Below, one piece after another: positions 50,273 through 61,253 of a DNA stretch of 64,000 bases. The number at the start of each line of letters is the position of its first letter. Within the stretch, counting starts at the first letter, position 1. Both the position numbers and the translations under genes were made by a program. The DNA comes from Diploscapter coronatus (lineage: Eukaryota; Nematoda; Chromadorea; Rhabditida; Rhabditidae). The notes below the pieces were generated by a model. That model was given only the letters and a program-made list of their open reading frames with translations, was not told the origin of the DNA and made no database searches. The stretch covers positions 22,645,249-22,709,248 of the forward strand of contig OZ038423.1 in assembly GCA_964036155.1 (NCBI GenBank), read 5' to 3'.

Positions 50273-51175
50273 ATGCAACAATTGAATCGGCTATTGCTAT
50301 TATTCGGATTTATATCGCTGTTCAAAAGTTTGAAAGTAAGAAATTATTTAAAAGATGATATATTGATTCAGAAAATAATTTAGGCTATGTATTACGGAGG
50401 AATGGGTCGGTTTATCTTTTGAATTATAAAACACACACACACACACACTTAATAGTCTCACTTATTCCAGAATTTCGTATGCGACACTATTATTTAAAGT
50501 TTTGAAACGTAACAAGAATTTCTATATTCAATTTATCATATAGTTTCGATTTTCGGGTCGAAATATGAGACTTTCCGACTTAAACAAGTTTATTTTCCTT
50601 ATAAACTATAAAAAAAATGTCAGGTGGCTGTACCGGAGGCGGACTTCTCGGATCGATCCTGGGCATAGCCGGAGGGAATTATGGAGGGTATGGAGGAATG
50701 ATGGGTAGATGTGGACCTGGATCGATATTTCACCATTGGGTCTGTTGCGACTACAACCCGTATGATTGCTGCGTCCAACTGGAAGTTTGGGTCGTGTAAG
50801 TTTCAGAAAATTGTACGTTCAAAAATTGACGTGATGCTCTAATGGTGCTTCCTCAGTTCGACACCCATTCTTTTACTCTAAAGATATTCATATGCCGTAT
50901 TTGAATTAGATGAAGTTCAGCTTCGTTCGAAGCTCACTATCCAGAAAACCCAATAGAACGTTCAAAATTGAGATTATAGTCTTCGTTTATAAAAATACAG
51001 TAATCTATCTACCATAATGAACGCAAAATCGGAAAGCACAAAGACGATATCTATCAAGAGGAATTATTTTAGAGTGCTGATAATATTATTCATCATCGGT
51101 GCGTGTATTTGCGTTTGTATTTGTTTGGCCGGCGGTGTCATCGCGATGCGTCGAAGAGAAGAAGTTCTAGACTAA
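50273..51175 (+). CDS. Small Gly/Cys-rich type I membrane protein, function unknown
   Basis: Four exons: 50273-50335, 50384-50405, 50624-50795, 51073-51175, giving 119 residues. A signal peptide (MQQLNRLLLLFGFISLFKS) is followed by a Gly-rich segment (GGCTGGGLLGSILG, then GGNYGGYGGMMGRCG). Next is a compact Cys motif, WVCCDYNPYDCCVQLEVW, a membrane span (VLIILFIIGACICVCICLAG) and a short basic cytosolic tail (RRREEVLD). Similar short proteins, with a Cys-Cys pair repeated just outside one membrane span, are numerous in nematodes without known function; I cannot name the family with certainty. The splice phases close exactly, supporting the model. An (AC)8 microsatellite lies in intron 2 near 50433. 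Confidence 0.7.
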
Positions 51176-51412
51176 GAATCTTCGGTTTTCAACCTTATCT
51201 GAATCTAACCTCCCTATATCACTACTTGGTATCAAGGCTTTGAAAATTATCCTCTAAAAATCGGTAATTTGGATTTATCGCGATATTCGAAAAAATACTG
51301 TAGGAAAAAGATGCTTTGCTAAAGTTTTTTCTTATATTTTTCATAACTTTTTCATATTCTGAAGTCTGGATAAATCTAAAAAAAAACTCCGAACAAATTT
51401 CTATTTATTCAA

Positions 51413-54400
51413 ATGAAAGTCATCCTCGTGCTACTCATATTCGAAGCTTTGGTATTGCTATTACTGTATCTCTGTAAATATTTTTTATTGTATTTAATAA
51501 AAAATATATTTAAAAATAAAACCGTCTGGAAAATTGAATTAAGTTGACCTAGCAAACTCACATCATCATCATGCTTTTCATTTGACTTTCTGCCGTGTGA
51601 TAGAAATCCCTCTTCCGGATGAAAATCAGCTGAGTAAAGAAAGCGAAATATGCTTGAAATCGAGAGATTTCTGCCGAAATTTTGAAAGATGGATTAAGAG
51701 AATAGACAAAAACGGACGACAATAGAGAAGGCATATCGGCAAAAATTCCATATGTTGAAGGATAGAACGGAAAAACTGTTAGTGATAGTTTTTATTCCTA
51801 GAGTTATAGAAGAGTGAAAAATTGCGCCAAATGCTGGCAAAATTTCCTAATTCGTCCTCGGAAAGATGTGGGTGAAAGTTGGCTAAAAGAGTGGATTTAT
51901 CTCGGTTGTATTTACCATTTGAAGCCATTTAATCGAGGGGAAAGTTCGGCAACAGGCGCCCACTAAGGGCTCAAGCACTATGAGGACTAACCTCAAAATT
52001 CTAATTACGATAATATTTTTCAGCTTCAAGAAGGGACGAGGTAATTTAATCAGTGATATGATAAAAAAAAAATGCTGCTTTACCATCGAGATTTTGTCAT
52101 TTGGTTAGTTGAAAGTAGTATGATAAAGAAGCGTTTCGAAGCTTCTTTATCATAACTTGCATGCCTTGAAAATTCAAAATAGTCTTTCAAGCTATGTTTC
52201 GTCATTTTTCACAGTAAATTGATCATTATTCATACTCGCCACTCCCTGTTTAGCGTTTGCAATATAATATTTCGAAATTACAGTATCTTCCCAACAATCT
52301 CTCTGTCCGCCAGGATTATTTCAATTGACTAACTCCAATGGTCAAACCGCGACGTGTACTCCACAGGTGAACTCCTGACTCCTTTACATAAAATTACAAG
52401 GTTGTAATTGCTCCCCTCACCCAAGAAAGAGTATCAGATGAATAGGGAAGTTTTATCGATCCTTCATAACAAATGTTGCGATGCTATGATAAAGCTAAAT
52501 TATCACAAAGCTTCAATTAAAGTGTGAGATTCAGATTCCCTGCACCTGCGAACAGATTAAACCAGGTTCACTTTGCCAGTACTCGTCCTCAGTTAGCTCC
52601 TACATTTGCTGTGCAGCTACCGCGAATCGTAAGAATTTTCAATCGTTTTGAAAAAAAACCAATTTTTGCAGAATGCGGCAACAACTCACCGCTCGTATCA
52701 GCGAACGGACAATTTATGAGTTGTAACGTCGGCAGCAACACTTGTGGAAATGGATACACTTGCATGCAAGGAATCTGTTGTTCGAATGGGATTTCAGGTG
52801 AGAATATTACGAGGAAATTATAATTTATCATAACTTTATATCAAGATTGGGGTTGTATAAGGTTTGAGAATTTTTAAAATATTTACTAGCTATAATATTA
52901 TACTTGTTGGGATTGGTGTTTGATGTACGCGTGAGTTCGTTAGAAAGCCCTTTATTGGATAAATCACAATAAGAATGCTAAAAAGGAACAACGGAGATAA
53001 ATCGTGGTGCTTTATATACTGGCAGGTCATGCCACGGAAGGGGATGATAAGATGCATTCTAGAAGCGCCAGGTAAGGCTTAATTGTCAAAGACAGGGATG
53101 TCATAAACCTGTCAAGTCTGGGGCCTACTTGGGATCAATTTTTTGAGATCATAAATGTAAAGATCGCATAGACTGCGATACTTCTAATATTGTGACCTTG
53201 CGATAAATTCAGTCTGTTATTTCTAGAAACCTAGAATTTTTATATGCAAATAAGGGTAGGTTGAAAGAATTGCATTTGTCTTTAATTTTTTATATTTCCA
53301 GTCGACGAAATTTTAACACTTATCATTTCCCTGTATCAATTTTCATTAAATTCCCCTGCCAAATGCGAATCATGAAAATTGTCGAATGCGCGCTTGACGG
53401 GCTGTGCAAATATTCGCCATAAAAAGCTATTCATTAGCCAGCTAGAAAATGACTGGCATTCAGCGAAGCTCCGTGGACATGAAAATTATTGTTAGTTTTG
53501 CGGGAGTTGAAAGAATGAAGTTTGCAGAACAAGTCTGGTACCGAAGCCTAATTGCTAAGAATAAGATGTTGTTGAAATTCTCAATTAGAAGGGAATTAGT
53601 CATCGATGATATCGTAGCGTCATGGCACTTTAGAATGAATCGCTTTGAAAAATCCAGAATAACATTACACAAACTTTTTTTTCTTTATCTGATAGGTGCG
53701 AAGTGGTGCACGACTATTTTATAATTCATTCTCACTCGATATTAGACCTGCCAGATTCCAGGCTCTTCAATATGAAGTCAATTTCAGCCGCATGCGGAGG
53801 CGGAAACAGCAATGGCACAAATCAGCAATGTCTTACTGGACAGGTGATGGTGAATGGAGTCTGCCAGTATCAGGCAAAAGTCGGCAGTCACTGTCAGCAA
53901 GGCACGACTCAGTGCGTTCAAGGCGCTACTTGCATGGTAACTTTTCAATTCAAGGTCGTCAAAACGAGGTGAATTAAGCCATTAATGGTGAGAACTTTTT
54001 AGGTCAAATTTTGATATTCATATGAAATTTTTTGAAACACAACTTGATTTTTGTCAGATTATTTGGGTAGGATTTTATTAGGTACCAGAGACTTATGAAT
54101 AGACGGAGATGAAGATTCCTAACTTCGTTTGAATTTCTCTGATATTTGCCTAGATGTATAAATTTAGTGTGAATGATACAAAGTTTCCAGAACAGCATTT
54201 GTCAATGCACCGGCAATACCATTGAGAGCAACGGTCAGTGCGTGCAAAATAACGGGGTTTCATGTGCAGTTGGAACGGTGAGACAATCCCCAAGAACCCA
54301 TAAATGAATACTTTCGCCAGGTTTCTTCTAACGGAATGTGCTATCCACTATCGCCACCCGGAAAAAGCTGTACTTCGTCGATCCAATGCTTGGATTCCTC

Positions 54401-57400
54401 GACCTGCAACGGAAACACATGCCAGTGCCCGTCGAATACGTTAGCTTGTTGATTCATTTTTGTGAATTTTAAGAAAGGAAGATTCGGGAAAAATTATTGA
54501 AAGTATCAAAGCTGTTCATTGGAACAATTTTAAAGCATATCCATTTGAAGTGTAGAGTTGCTATTCTATCTTGAAGACTCCATTCAATGAGATATTTTAA
54601 CACCTAGCGACGGTAGGCGGATCAAAAATTTGCATAAATTCAATATCGTTCGAACTATTTTGAAGCCTATTCTCCTCCGCGAATTAAATATTTCAGAAAT
54701 GTGGTGTACGGATACTGTCTCCCATATACTGGAGGCCCCTGCCAACAAGCTCAGACACTCATCAACAATCAGTGCCAATACTTTTCGGTTGTGGGAGAGC
54801 CCTGCATCGCCAACCAACAGTGCGTCGGTGGGTCGACTTGCCAAACGAATACGTGCCGATGTCCACAAGGGTAGGCTTCGAGATTTTGGTTGTCTTGATT
54901 TGAATTACTCACTAGTCGATAAAAATTTCATAGATGTACAAATTTAAAAAAAAAAAAATCATAAATTGATAGGTTCCGCTTAAAATTGCAAACCATCTTG
55001 ATAATGTTGAGAGAAAACACAATTCAACTTTACTAGTTTTATTAGGTTATTTTTGAAAAAAAAAGATATAATCCAACCCTAATGAATTTCGTTATTTTCG
55101 AAAAACTAACCACACCATGATGATCAGCGTGAAAGACTGAACAAATGTTGTGAAAATCATCCCCACTTGCAAGCTCCTGTTCCGACTGACCTTGGCCTTG
55201 CTGATATTCACTCTTAATGGAGAGCAGTATTTTAGCTTTGCGGCACTGTACGGCTACTGCGTGTCGCAAAATGGGGGTGGCGGTAATGGCAATTGTAACT
55301 CGAATCAAGTCTACTACAACGGACAATGCTACACCAAAGTCGGACTCGGCTATGCTTGCAACGCGAATGTACCTGGAATGTGCACGAATAACGGAATTTG
55401 CACTGGAGGTGGGATAATCCGGTTTTTTAAGGGGAGTGCGTTCTTTTAGGTTTTTGTCAATGTCCAAATGGCTACTATTATCAGTACAGTTCTCAATGGT
55501 GCATACCCAATGGAAGTACGAATCCTTGCCCACAAAATCAGGTTAATTTTTCAAAGTTGTTATGGATTTAGAAATATTCTGCATATCGATGAAAGTTTGC
55601 CTTTGTATTCTAATGACTCCTTACTCTACCAATAATTCTCAATCAGCCGCTATTGCATGAAGGTGCAAGGCTATCACCTTGATATATTAGCATTTTTCAG
55701 ATCTGGACGGGCTCTCAATGTACATGTCCTCAGAATCAAGTGATAGTCAATGGCCAGTGCATGAACACAGTGCCATTCGGAGGAAGCTGCATGAATACTC
55801 AGCAATGTCAGAGCGGGATACAATGCATCAATGGTATTATGAAGAATGAGTTACTTTCATTAATGATGAAAAAAATTAAGGAGCCTGCAACTGTCCTTCC
55901 GGCACGAACTTCAATGGACAAACTTGTGTGAATAACGGTGGTGGAGGCACGAATTGCGCTTCATATCAAGTCCTTGTCAACAATCAATGCCTGATGCGTG
56001 TATCCATCGGACAGCAATGCCAAAACCAAATGCAATGCATACGTAAGGGATCTACCAAATTCATATCTCAAAGATTCAATTTCAGAGAACGCTCAATGCA
56101 ACAGTGTTTGTCAGTGTACGTCACCATCCTCATATAATGGACAGTCCTGTACTCAAACTCCAATTACTTGCAATAGCAATTCTGTGTAATTCGAGTGTTT
56201 CTACAGAGACTGTTTAAATGGTTTAAATTCAGCTATGTTCAAAGCATGAATCAGTGCATGCAACTCTCTCAGCTCAATCAATTCTGCAATGCCAACGAAC
56301 AATGTATGGGATTCTCGCAGTGTGTCGGAGGGACTTGTCAATGCACGAATGGAGCACAAAATAACCAAGGAGTTTGCGTCAACTCCAACGGTGGTGGAGG
56401 CACGAGTTGTGCGTCCTACCAAGTCCTTGTTAACAATCAATGTCTGATGCGTGTATCCATCGGACAGCAATGCCAGAATCAGATGCAATGCATTCGTATG
56501 GCTTCATTCAGAAGAATGATGCTTATTTTGAGCTTCAGAGAACGCTCAATGCAACAGTGTTTGTCAGTGTACGTCACCATCCTCATATAATGGACAATCC
56601 TGCACTCAAACTCCAATTACTTGCAACAGCAATTCTGTGTAATTCAAGAGTTTCTCCAGTCATGATTGAAATAATTTAAATTCAGCTACGTTCAAAGCAT
56701 GAATCAGTGCATGCAACTCTCTCAGCTCAATCAATTCTGCAATGCCAACGAACAATGCATGGGATTCTCGCAGTGTGTCGGAGGAACATGTCAGTGCACC
56801 AATGGAGCCCAAAATAACCAAGGAGTTTGCGTCAACTCCAACGGTGGTGGAGGCACGAGTTGCGCGTCCTACCAAGTCCTTGTTAACAATCAATGTCTGA
56901 TGCGTGTATCCATCGGACAGCAATGCCAGAATCAGATGCAATGCATTCGTATGGCTTCATTCAGAAGAATGATGCTTATTTTGAGCTTCAGAGAACGCTC
57001 AATGCAACAGTGTTTGTCAGTGTACGTCACCATCCTCATATAATGGACAATCCTGCACTCAAACTCCAATCACTTGTAACAGCAATTCTGTGTAATTCAA
57101 TAGCTTCTAGAAATCGCTAAAATAATTTGAATTCAGCTATGTCCAGAACATGAATCAATGCATGCAGCTATCTCAGCTCAATCAATTCTGCAATGCCAAC
57201 GAACAATGCATGGGATTCTCGCAGTGTGTCGGAGGGACTTGTCAGTGCACGAATGGAGCACAAAATAACCAAGGAGTTTGCGTCAACTCTAACGGCGGTG
57301 GAGGCACGAATTGCGCGTCCTACCAAGTCCTTGTCAACAATCAATGCATGACGAAAGTATCAATCGGTCAACAATGCCAGAATCAGATGCAGTGCCCACG

Positions 57401-58792
57401 TAAGTATTTCAATAAATTCTCTGCCTATCATAATGAATCCTAGAAAACGCTCAATGCAACGGCGTCTGTCAGTGTACGTCACCATCCTCATATAATGGAC
57501 AATCCTGCACTCAAACTCCAATTACTTGCAATAGCAATTCTGTGTAATTCAAGAGTTTCTCCAGTCATGATTGAAATAATTTAAATTCAGCTACGTTCAA
57601 AGCATGAATCAGTGCATGCAGCTATCTCAGCTCAATCAATTCTGTAGCGTTAACGAACAATGCATGGGATTTTCGCAGTGTGTTGGAGGAACATGTCAGT
57701 GTACGAATGGAGCACAAAACAATCAAGGAACTTGTACTTCGCAGTCAGGTAGCACTGAATTACTTATACTGTACGATTTTGAGTATTGTTCGCAGTTGAG
57801 TGTTAGTAAAGCGAAACGATCGAATAACGAACAACAGCATGATACAAAAGCAAATTTATTGATTGAAAGCAGAAAAAGGAAAACACTCATGTCAGCGATT
57901 CCTGAGAAATCGGAGTAAAGAATGGGGAAAACGATAGAGAAAATTTTGAAGAGGGTAAAAGAACAAATCTGCAACATATCTTACGAAATGCAGAAACGTG
58001 CGCGTGGTCGATCGCACATATAACATCACTTCCAGAGTTTTGTCATAAGTTACAAGTTTTGCCGTGCAAAATTAAAGGAATAATGGTTTGATAATTGTGC
58101 ACAGTGCGAATCTTTAGCAGAATTTCTAATTTCAGGGACCAACCCGAACCCAAGTCAGCAATACCAATGCCCGTCAGGAACGCTGGTTCAGCAAAATAAC
58201 AACGCTATTTTCTGCGGTATAGGACAATCAACATGTCCTTCTGGTATTGACGAAGCTCAATCTTCATATCAGCCATAAACCACCATTTCCAGGCTCTGTC
58301 TGCTTCTTCCTTCAACAACAGTCTGTATCAGTGTGCTGTCTGAACCAAAATGGAGGATCAAACAACCAAATTCCGCAGAATGGTAAAAAATAAAGAGTCA
58401 TTTAAACTCATTCGGAACTTCTGAATACGATTATGGAATATCAACCTCATTCATACCTCGAATTTTGCGTAACTTATTTGATTCCTTCTTATCGCTTAGT
58501 TAAGCACGATCAACATTTTATCAATGAAATTTTTCACCATCTAAAGATTTTAGTATTTTATTCCCAGAAGAATAGAAAACACCAGACATCAATAAATATC
58601 AAATTATCATTTGAAATTCTGAAACGCATTTAATTTTCAGCGGTCTGCTCTACATCCGGCAACGTTCCAGTAATGAACAACGGATCCCCGCAGAGCTGCT
58701 TCTCTGGTTGCCCCGCAAATGCGCGATGTGAAGCGACACCTACAGCCACAAACACGTTCATCTGCTGCCAGAGCAACAATTCTGGAAAATAA
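51413..58792 (+). CDS. Large secreted Lustrin/EB-module Cys-rich protein with amplified exon pairs
   Basis: Exons: 51413-51473, 52284-52366, 52535-52628, 52672-52797, 53788-53936, 54191-54277, 54321-54439, 54697-54870, 55236-55408, 55450-55541, 55701-55833, 55881-56042, 56086-56185, 56233-56495, 56539-56638, 56686-56948, 56992-57091, 57137-57399, 57444-57543, 57591-57748, 58136-58243, 58293-58382, 58641-58792; phases close throughout, giving about 1049 residues. A hydrophobic leader (MKVILVLLIFEALVLLLLYL) precedes Cys-rich modules. Lustrin-type repeats occur near both ends (CMQGICCS, then CCQSN at the C terminus). EB modules fill the middle, of the form GxxCxxNxQCxxxSxCxxGxCxC. The protein is probably extracellular or cuticular. 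The first exon is less certain: its intron is 0.8 kb and an AATAAA cluster near 51495 could belong to the gene before. The tandem exon pairs are listed separately. Confidence 0.8.
52119..52154. repeat. Perfect 14-bp hairpin
   Basis: TATGATAAAGAAGC at 52119-52132 and its exact complement at 52141-52154 flank an 8-nt loop, inside the first intron of the EB-module gene. It has no T-run after it and is not a terminator-type signal in a eukaryote; its role is unknown. Confidence 0.5.
56233..57748 (+). repeat. Tandem amplification of a two-exon EB unit (period about 452 bp)
   Basis: Successive units start at 56233, 56686, 57137 and 57591 (spacing 453, 451, 454). Each full unit is a 263-nt exon (phase 2 to phase 1) and a 100-nt exon (phase 1 to phase 2), so units insert without shifting the frame. 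Exons 55881-56042 and 56086-56185 form a more diverged partial copy, and the last unit keeps only the first part of the large exon. The intron 56496-56538 is repeated unchanged at 56949-56991, and the intron 56639-56685 recurs at 57544-57590. This shows very recent duplication or gene conversion. Confidence 0.9.
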
Positions 58793-59106
58793 TTACTTGA
58801 GTTTTAGAGTATTCAAGTTGAGGAAGATCGAAGCGATTTAGTTGAATTTCAATTTAAGCTTCAACCCTGCTTAACTCACTGCAATTATATTGTTTGTAAA
58901 GTACCCATAGTCCAGGAGATGTGCAACTGCACCAGGTCAAATAAACTTATTTTTAATTTGTATGAATCGATGTTGGTCAAAATATCGGAGATTAATGATG
59001 TGAAACCACTTTTCTCAGCTCCACTTGCTCAAGACACTGACTATCTTGTCATGATCATTCTTCAATATTCCTTGCTTTTGATTTTTTTTTTTTTAAATTA
59101 CCCGCT
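58793..59106. other. Short intergenic gap
   Basis: Contains an AATAAA for the EB-module gene (about 58938) and a poly-T run just before the next start codon. No exon encoding a ligand-binding domain for the following channel-like gene was found. Confidence 0.4.
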
Positions 59107-60403
59107 ATGAAGGTTCTTCATCAGTCAAATGGGAAGCGTTATCTGAAGTTCACTGCCAAGGTAAAGCTGATCTAGCGGCAAGTATTCAATAACGATTTAG
59201 GAAAGATTGGTTGCATCTGCATATTTTACAATGAATATTCTCCTCATGGTCGCATCCTTCATGACTCTTCCTGCTGGATTCAGCGATGAATCGAAAGTCT
59301 ACGGCGTTAAAATCCTCATAATGAATGCATTTGTGGCCGTATACTCCGTCATCATCTATATCAATGAGCTGTAGGAATACTGATTATAGTGAAGCTTTTA
59401 CGTAGTAGAAGTTAGAGTTTATATGCACTGTCAAACTGAAGGGCGATTCTATTAGTAGGTCTAATACATTATACTGTGAATTAATCTGACAGCCATGAGT
59501 TTAATTTAAAGAAACGCAGAAGAGTCGACAGCTTGGATTTTTTTTTGCGAACTCTCGCGACCTAGCGAAATAATGTGTAAAAACAAGAAAGAAAGGCTCG
59601 TAGAAAAAGACACCGGCTTTTTTCTTTTCTTCTCTTGCTTTCTCATACTATTTCTTAGAAAACCCGGTGTCTTTTTCTATGAGCCGAAAGAAATCCCTTT
59701 TAGCCTCTACTCTCTCTTATCCCTAATACGTACTATTTCGTTGGCCCGCGAAATCGCAAAAAATCCAAATAACCCAAAAATAGCAACTTGTAAAGTTAGT
59801 TTGTAAAAGTGAGAGAGCTTTTCCCATAATTCCCAACTTTCTAACGACTATTTGGTCAAGTTTCTAAATTGTGAAGTTTTCAAATATCCCCGTTTTAGGC
59901 CATTCACATCCTTTTACATCGAAATCGGACGTCTGAACTGTCTCATCTTCGCGACTCTGTATTTCGCCGACACACCCACGCAGATGATGAATTTGTTCAT
60001 CATGGCGATGATCTCAGCTCTCATGTACGTTACCAATTTGCTCTTTAACATCAGATATCAGCTTAATTTCTCGATTCTCGATGAATGGAGAGAGTAAGAA
60101 AAATATCCTTCTAATTTCGTTCGATCTCTCCCTCAAGTTGTGTCGACTTTATGTGAACAAATTAATGTTGTAATGAGATTCTGCATGTGAATAAATAATC
60201 ATCGAAAATCGATTTCGCAATTGTCTTAATAAGTATGGATAGGTGTAAATCGTCTTTTATGGCTTGGATTCCAAATAGGAAGCGCTGTTCATTATCTCTG
60301 CATCCCGGGATTTGGAATGAAACGGGGTCAGTCGGGCAGCGAAGAGGCTGACGTCGACATCCCTTATCTCAGCAGATATCCCACTGATATCCGTTGCGAG
60401 TAA
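59107..60403 (+). CDS. Cys-loop ligand-gated channel-like transmembrane domain without extracellular domain
   Basis: Exons 59107-59160, 59201-59370 and 59899-60093 join in phase; a fourth begins at 60279 (stop at 60351) or at 60283 (stop at 60403, used for the end given), depending on which AG is chosen. The product shows three hydrophobic segments in channel order: YFTMNILLMVASFMTLPAGF (TM1-like), VYGVKILIMNAFVAVYSVII (TM2-like), ELPFTS, then CLIFATLYFADTPTQMMNLF (TM3-like). The LP before TM2 and the LPxTS before TM3 are typical of the pentameric channel superfamily. No ligand-binding domain or Cys loop is encoded upstream. It may be a truncated gene copy or a divergent membrane protein. A foldback lies in the intron 59371-59898. 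The assignment is tentative. Confidence 0.45.
59594..59687. repeat. Foldback element in intron of the channel-like gene
   Basis: AAGGCTCGTAGAAAAAGACA followed by CCGG at 59594-59616 is the near-exact inverse of 59663-59687, around a pyrimidine-rich centre. About 95 bp and non-coding. Its AGACACCGG core resembles GACACCG-type sequence in the 14197-14338 element. Confidence 0.65.
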
Positions 60404-61253
60404 AGAATCTAGAATCCCGCCTGTTTTTCCCTTATCAATTCCAATTACAGCCCACTAGAGAATAATTTCGATTTCGTTGGAAAATTTTGAATCGATATTG
60501 GAAAATCATAATTTCTAGTTACGGATAGTAATTAATTAGGTAGATTGGTGACTTATTTGGCTTAGAATGACAATCAAAGAAGGTTTGTAATAGAGCCACT
60601 ATATCGTAATCGATCATTCCTGACACAATGCTGAATTATCTAGTTTCTAAATCGGTTCCAGAAAATCTCAACTTATTCATCATAAAATTTATTCTATTAG
60701 TTTAGTTATACCTATGGTATACAAAATATCGAAATCGATAGCTACCTAAAATGCTCATAATAAAATGTTACACAATAAGTCAGGAATATTATTGTCAGGT
60801 TTATTCCTTTTTCTTCTTTCTAGTAAATTTATATTGTCTTGTGTTACTATTACGCATATTTCCCATTCTTCCTTTATTCATTATTCTTCTTTCTCGCTCG
60901 CGTAATTTCGTCAACCTCACAATGTTCCACTCTTCAAACCATTCATCATTCTCATTCACTTTTTCCCTACTGTTTTCTTTCTTTTTATATTGCTTTTAGA
61001 ACGTTTACAATTAACAACAATGAATTATACGTTATCGTTGGGCTTGGCACCAGCCCCAAACCAATAATCAGAGTCAAGTCATTCTAATATCTGAGGATTT
61101 TCTTGATCTGCATAACTTTTTTCGACATTTATTCGACTATTCCGATTTTATTTTCAATATTGATCAAATCCGCTCCGACAGGGTGTCGTGTTTGAAAATT
61201 CAAATTTCAAATTCATTCGAGTTTCCATGAAACATAGTTAGCTTTCAGATTTC
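60404..61253. other. Intergenic region
   Basis: AT-rich with a pyrimidine-rich stretch at about 60790-61000 that gives spurious open frames. A TTTCAG acceptor at 61243-61248 precedes the EF-hand start codon. Confidence 0.4.

Noticed and set aside
52920..53120. Possible solo LTR-like segment in an EB-gene intron
   Set aside because: Composition suggested a repeat, but no flanking duplication, matching ends or second copy could be shown.
53449..53724. 91-codon plus-strand frame in the EB-module gene
   Set aside because: It lies in the intron 52798-53787, lacks Cys modules and has no splice partners.
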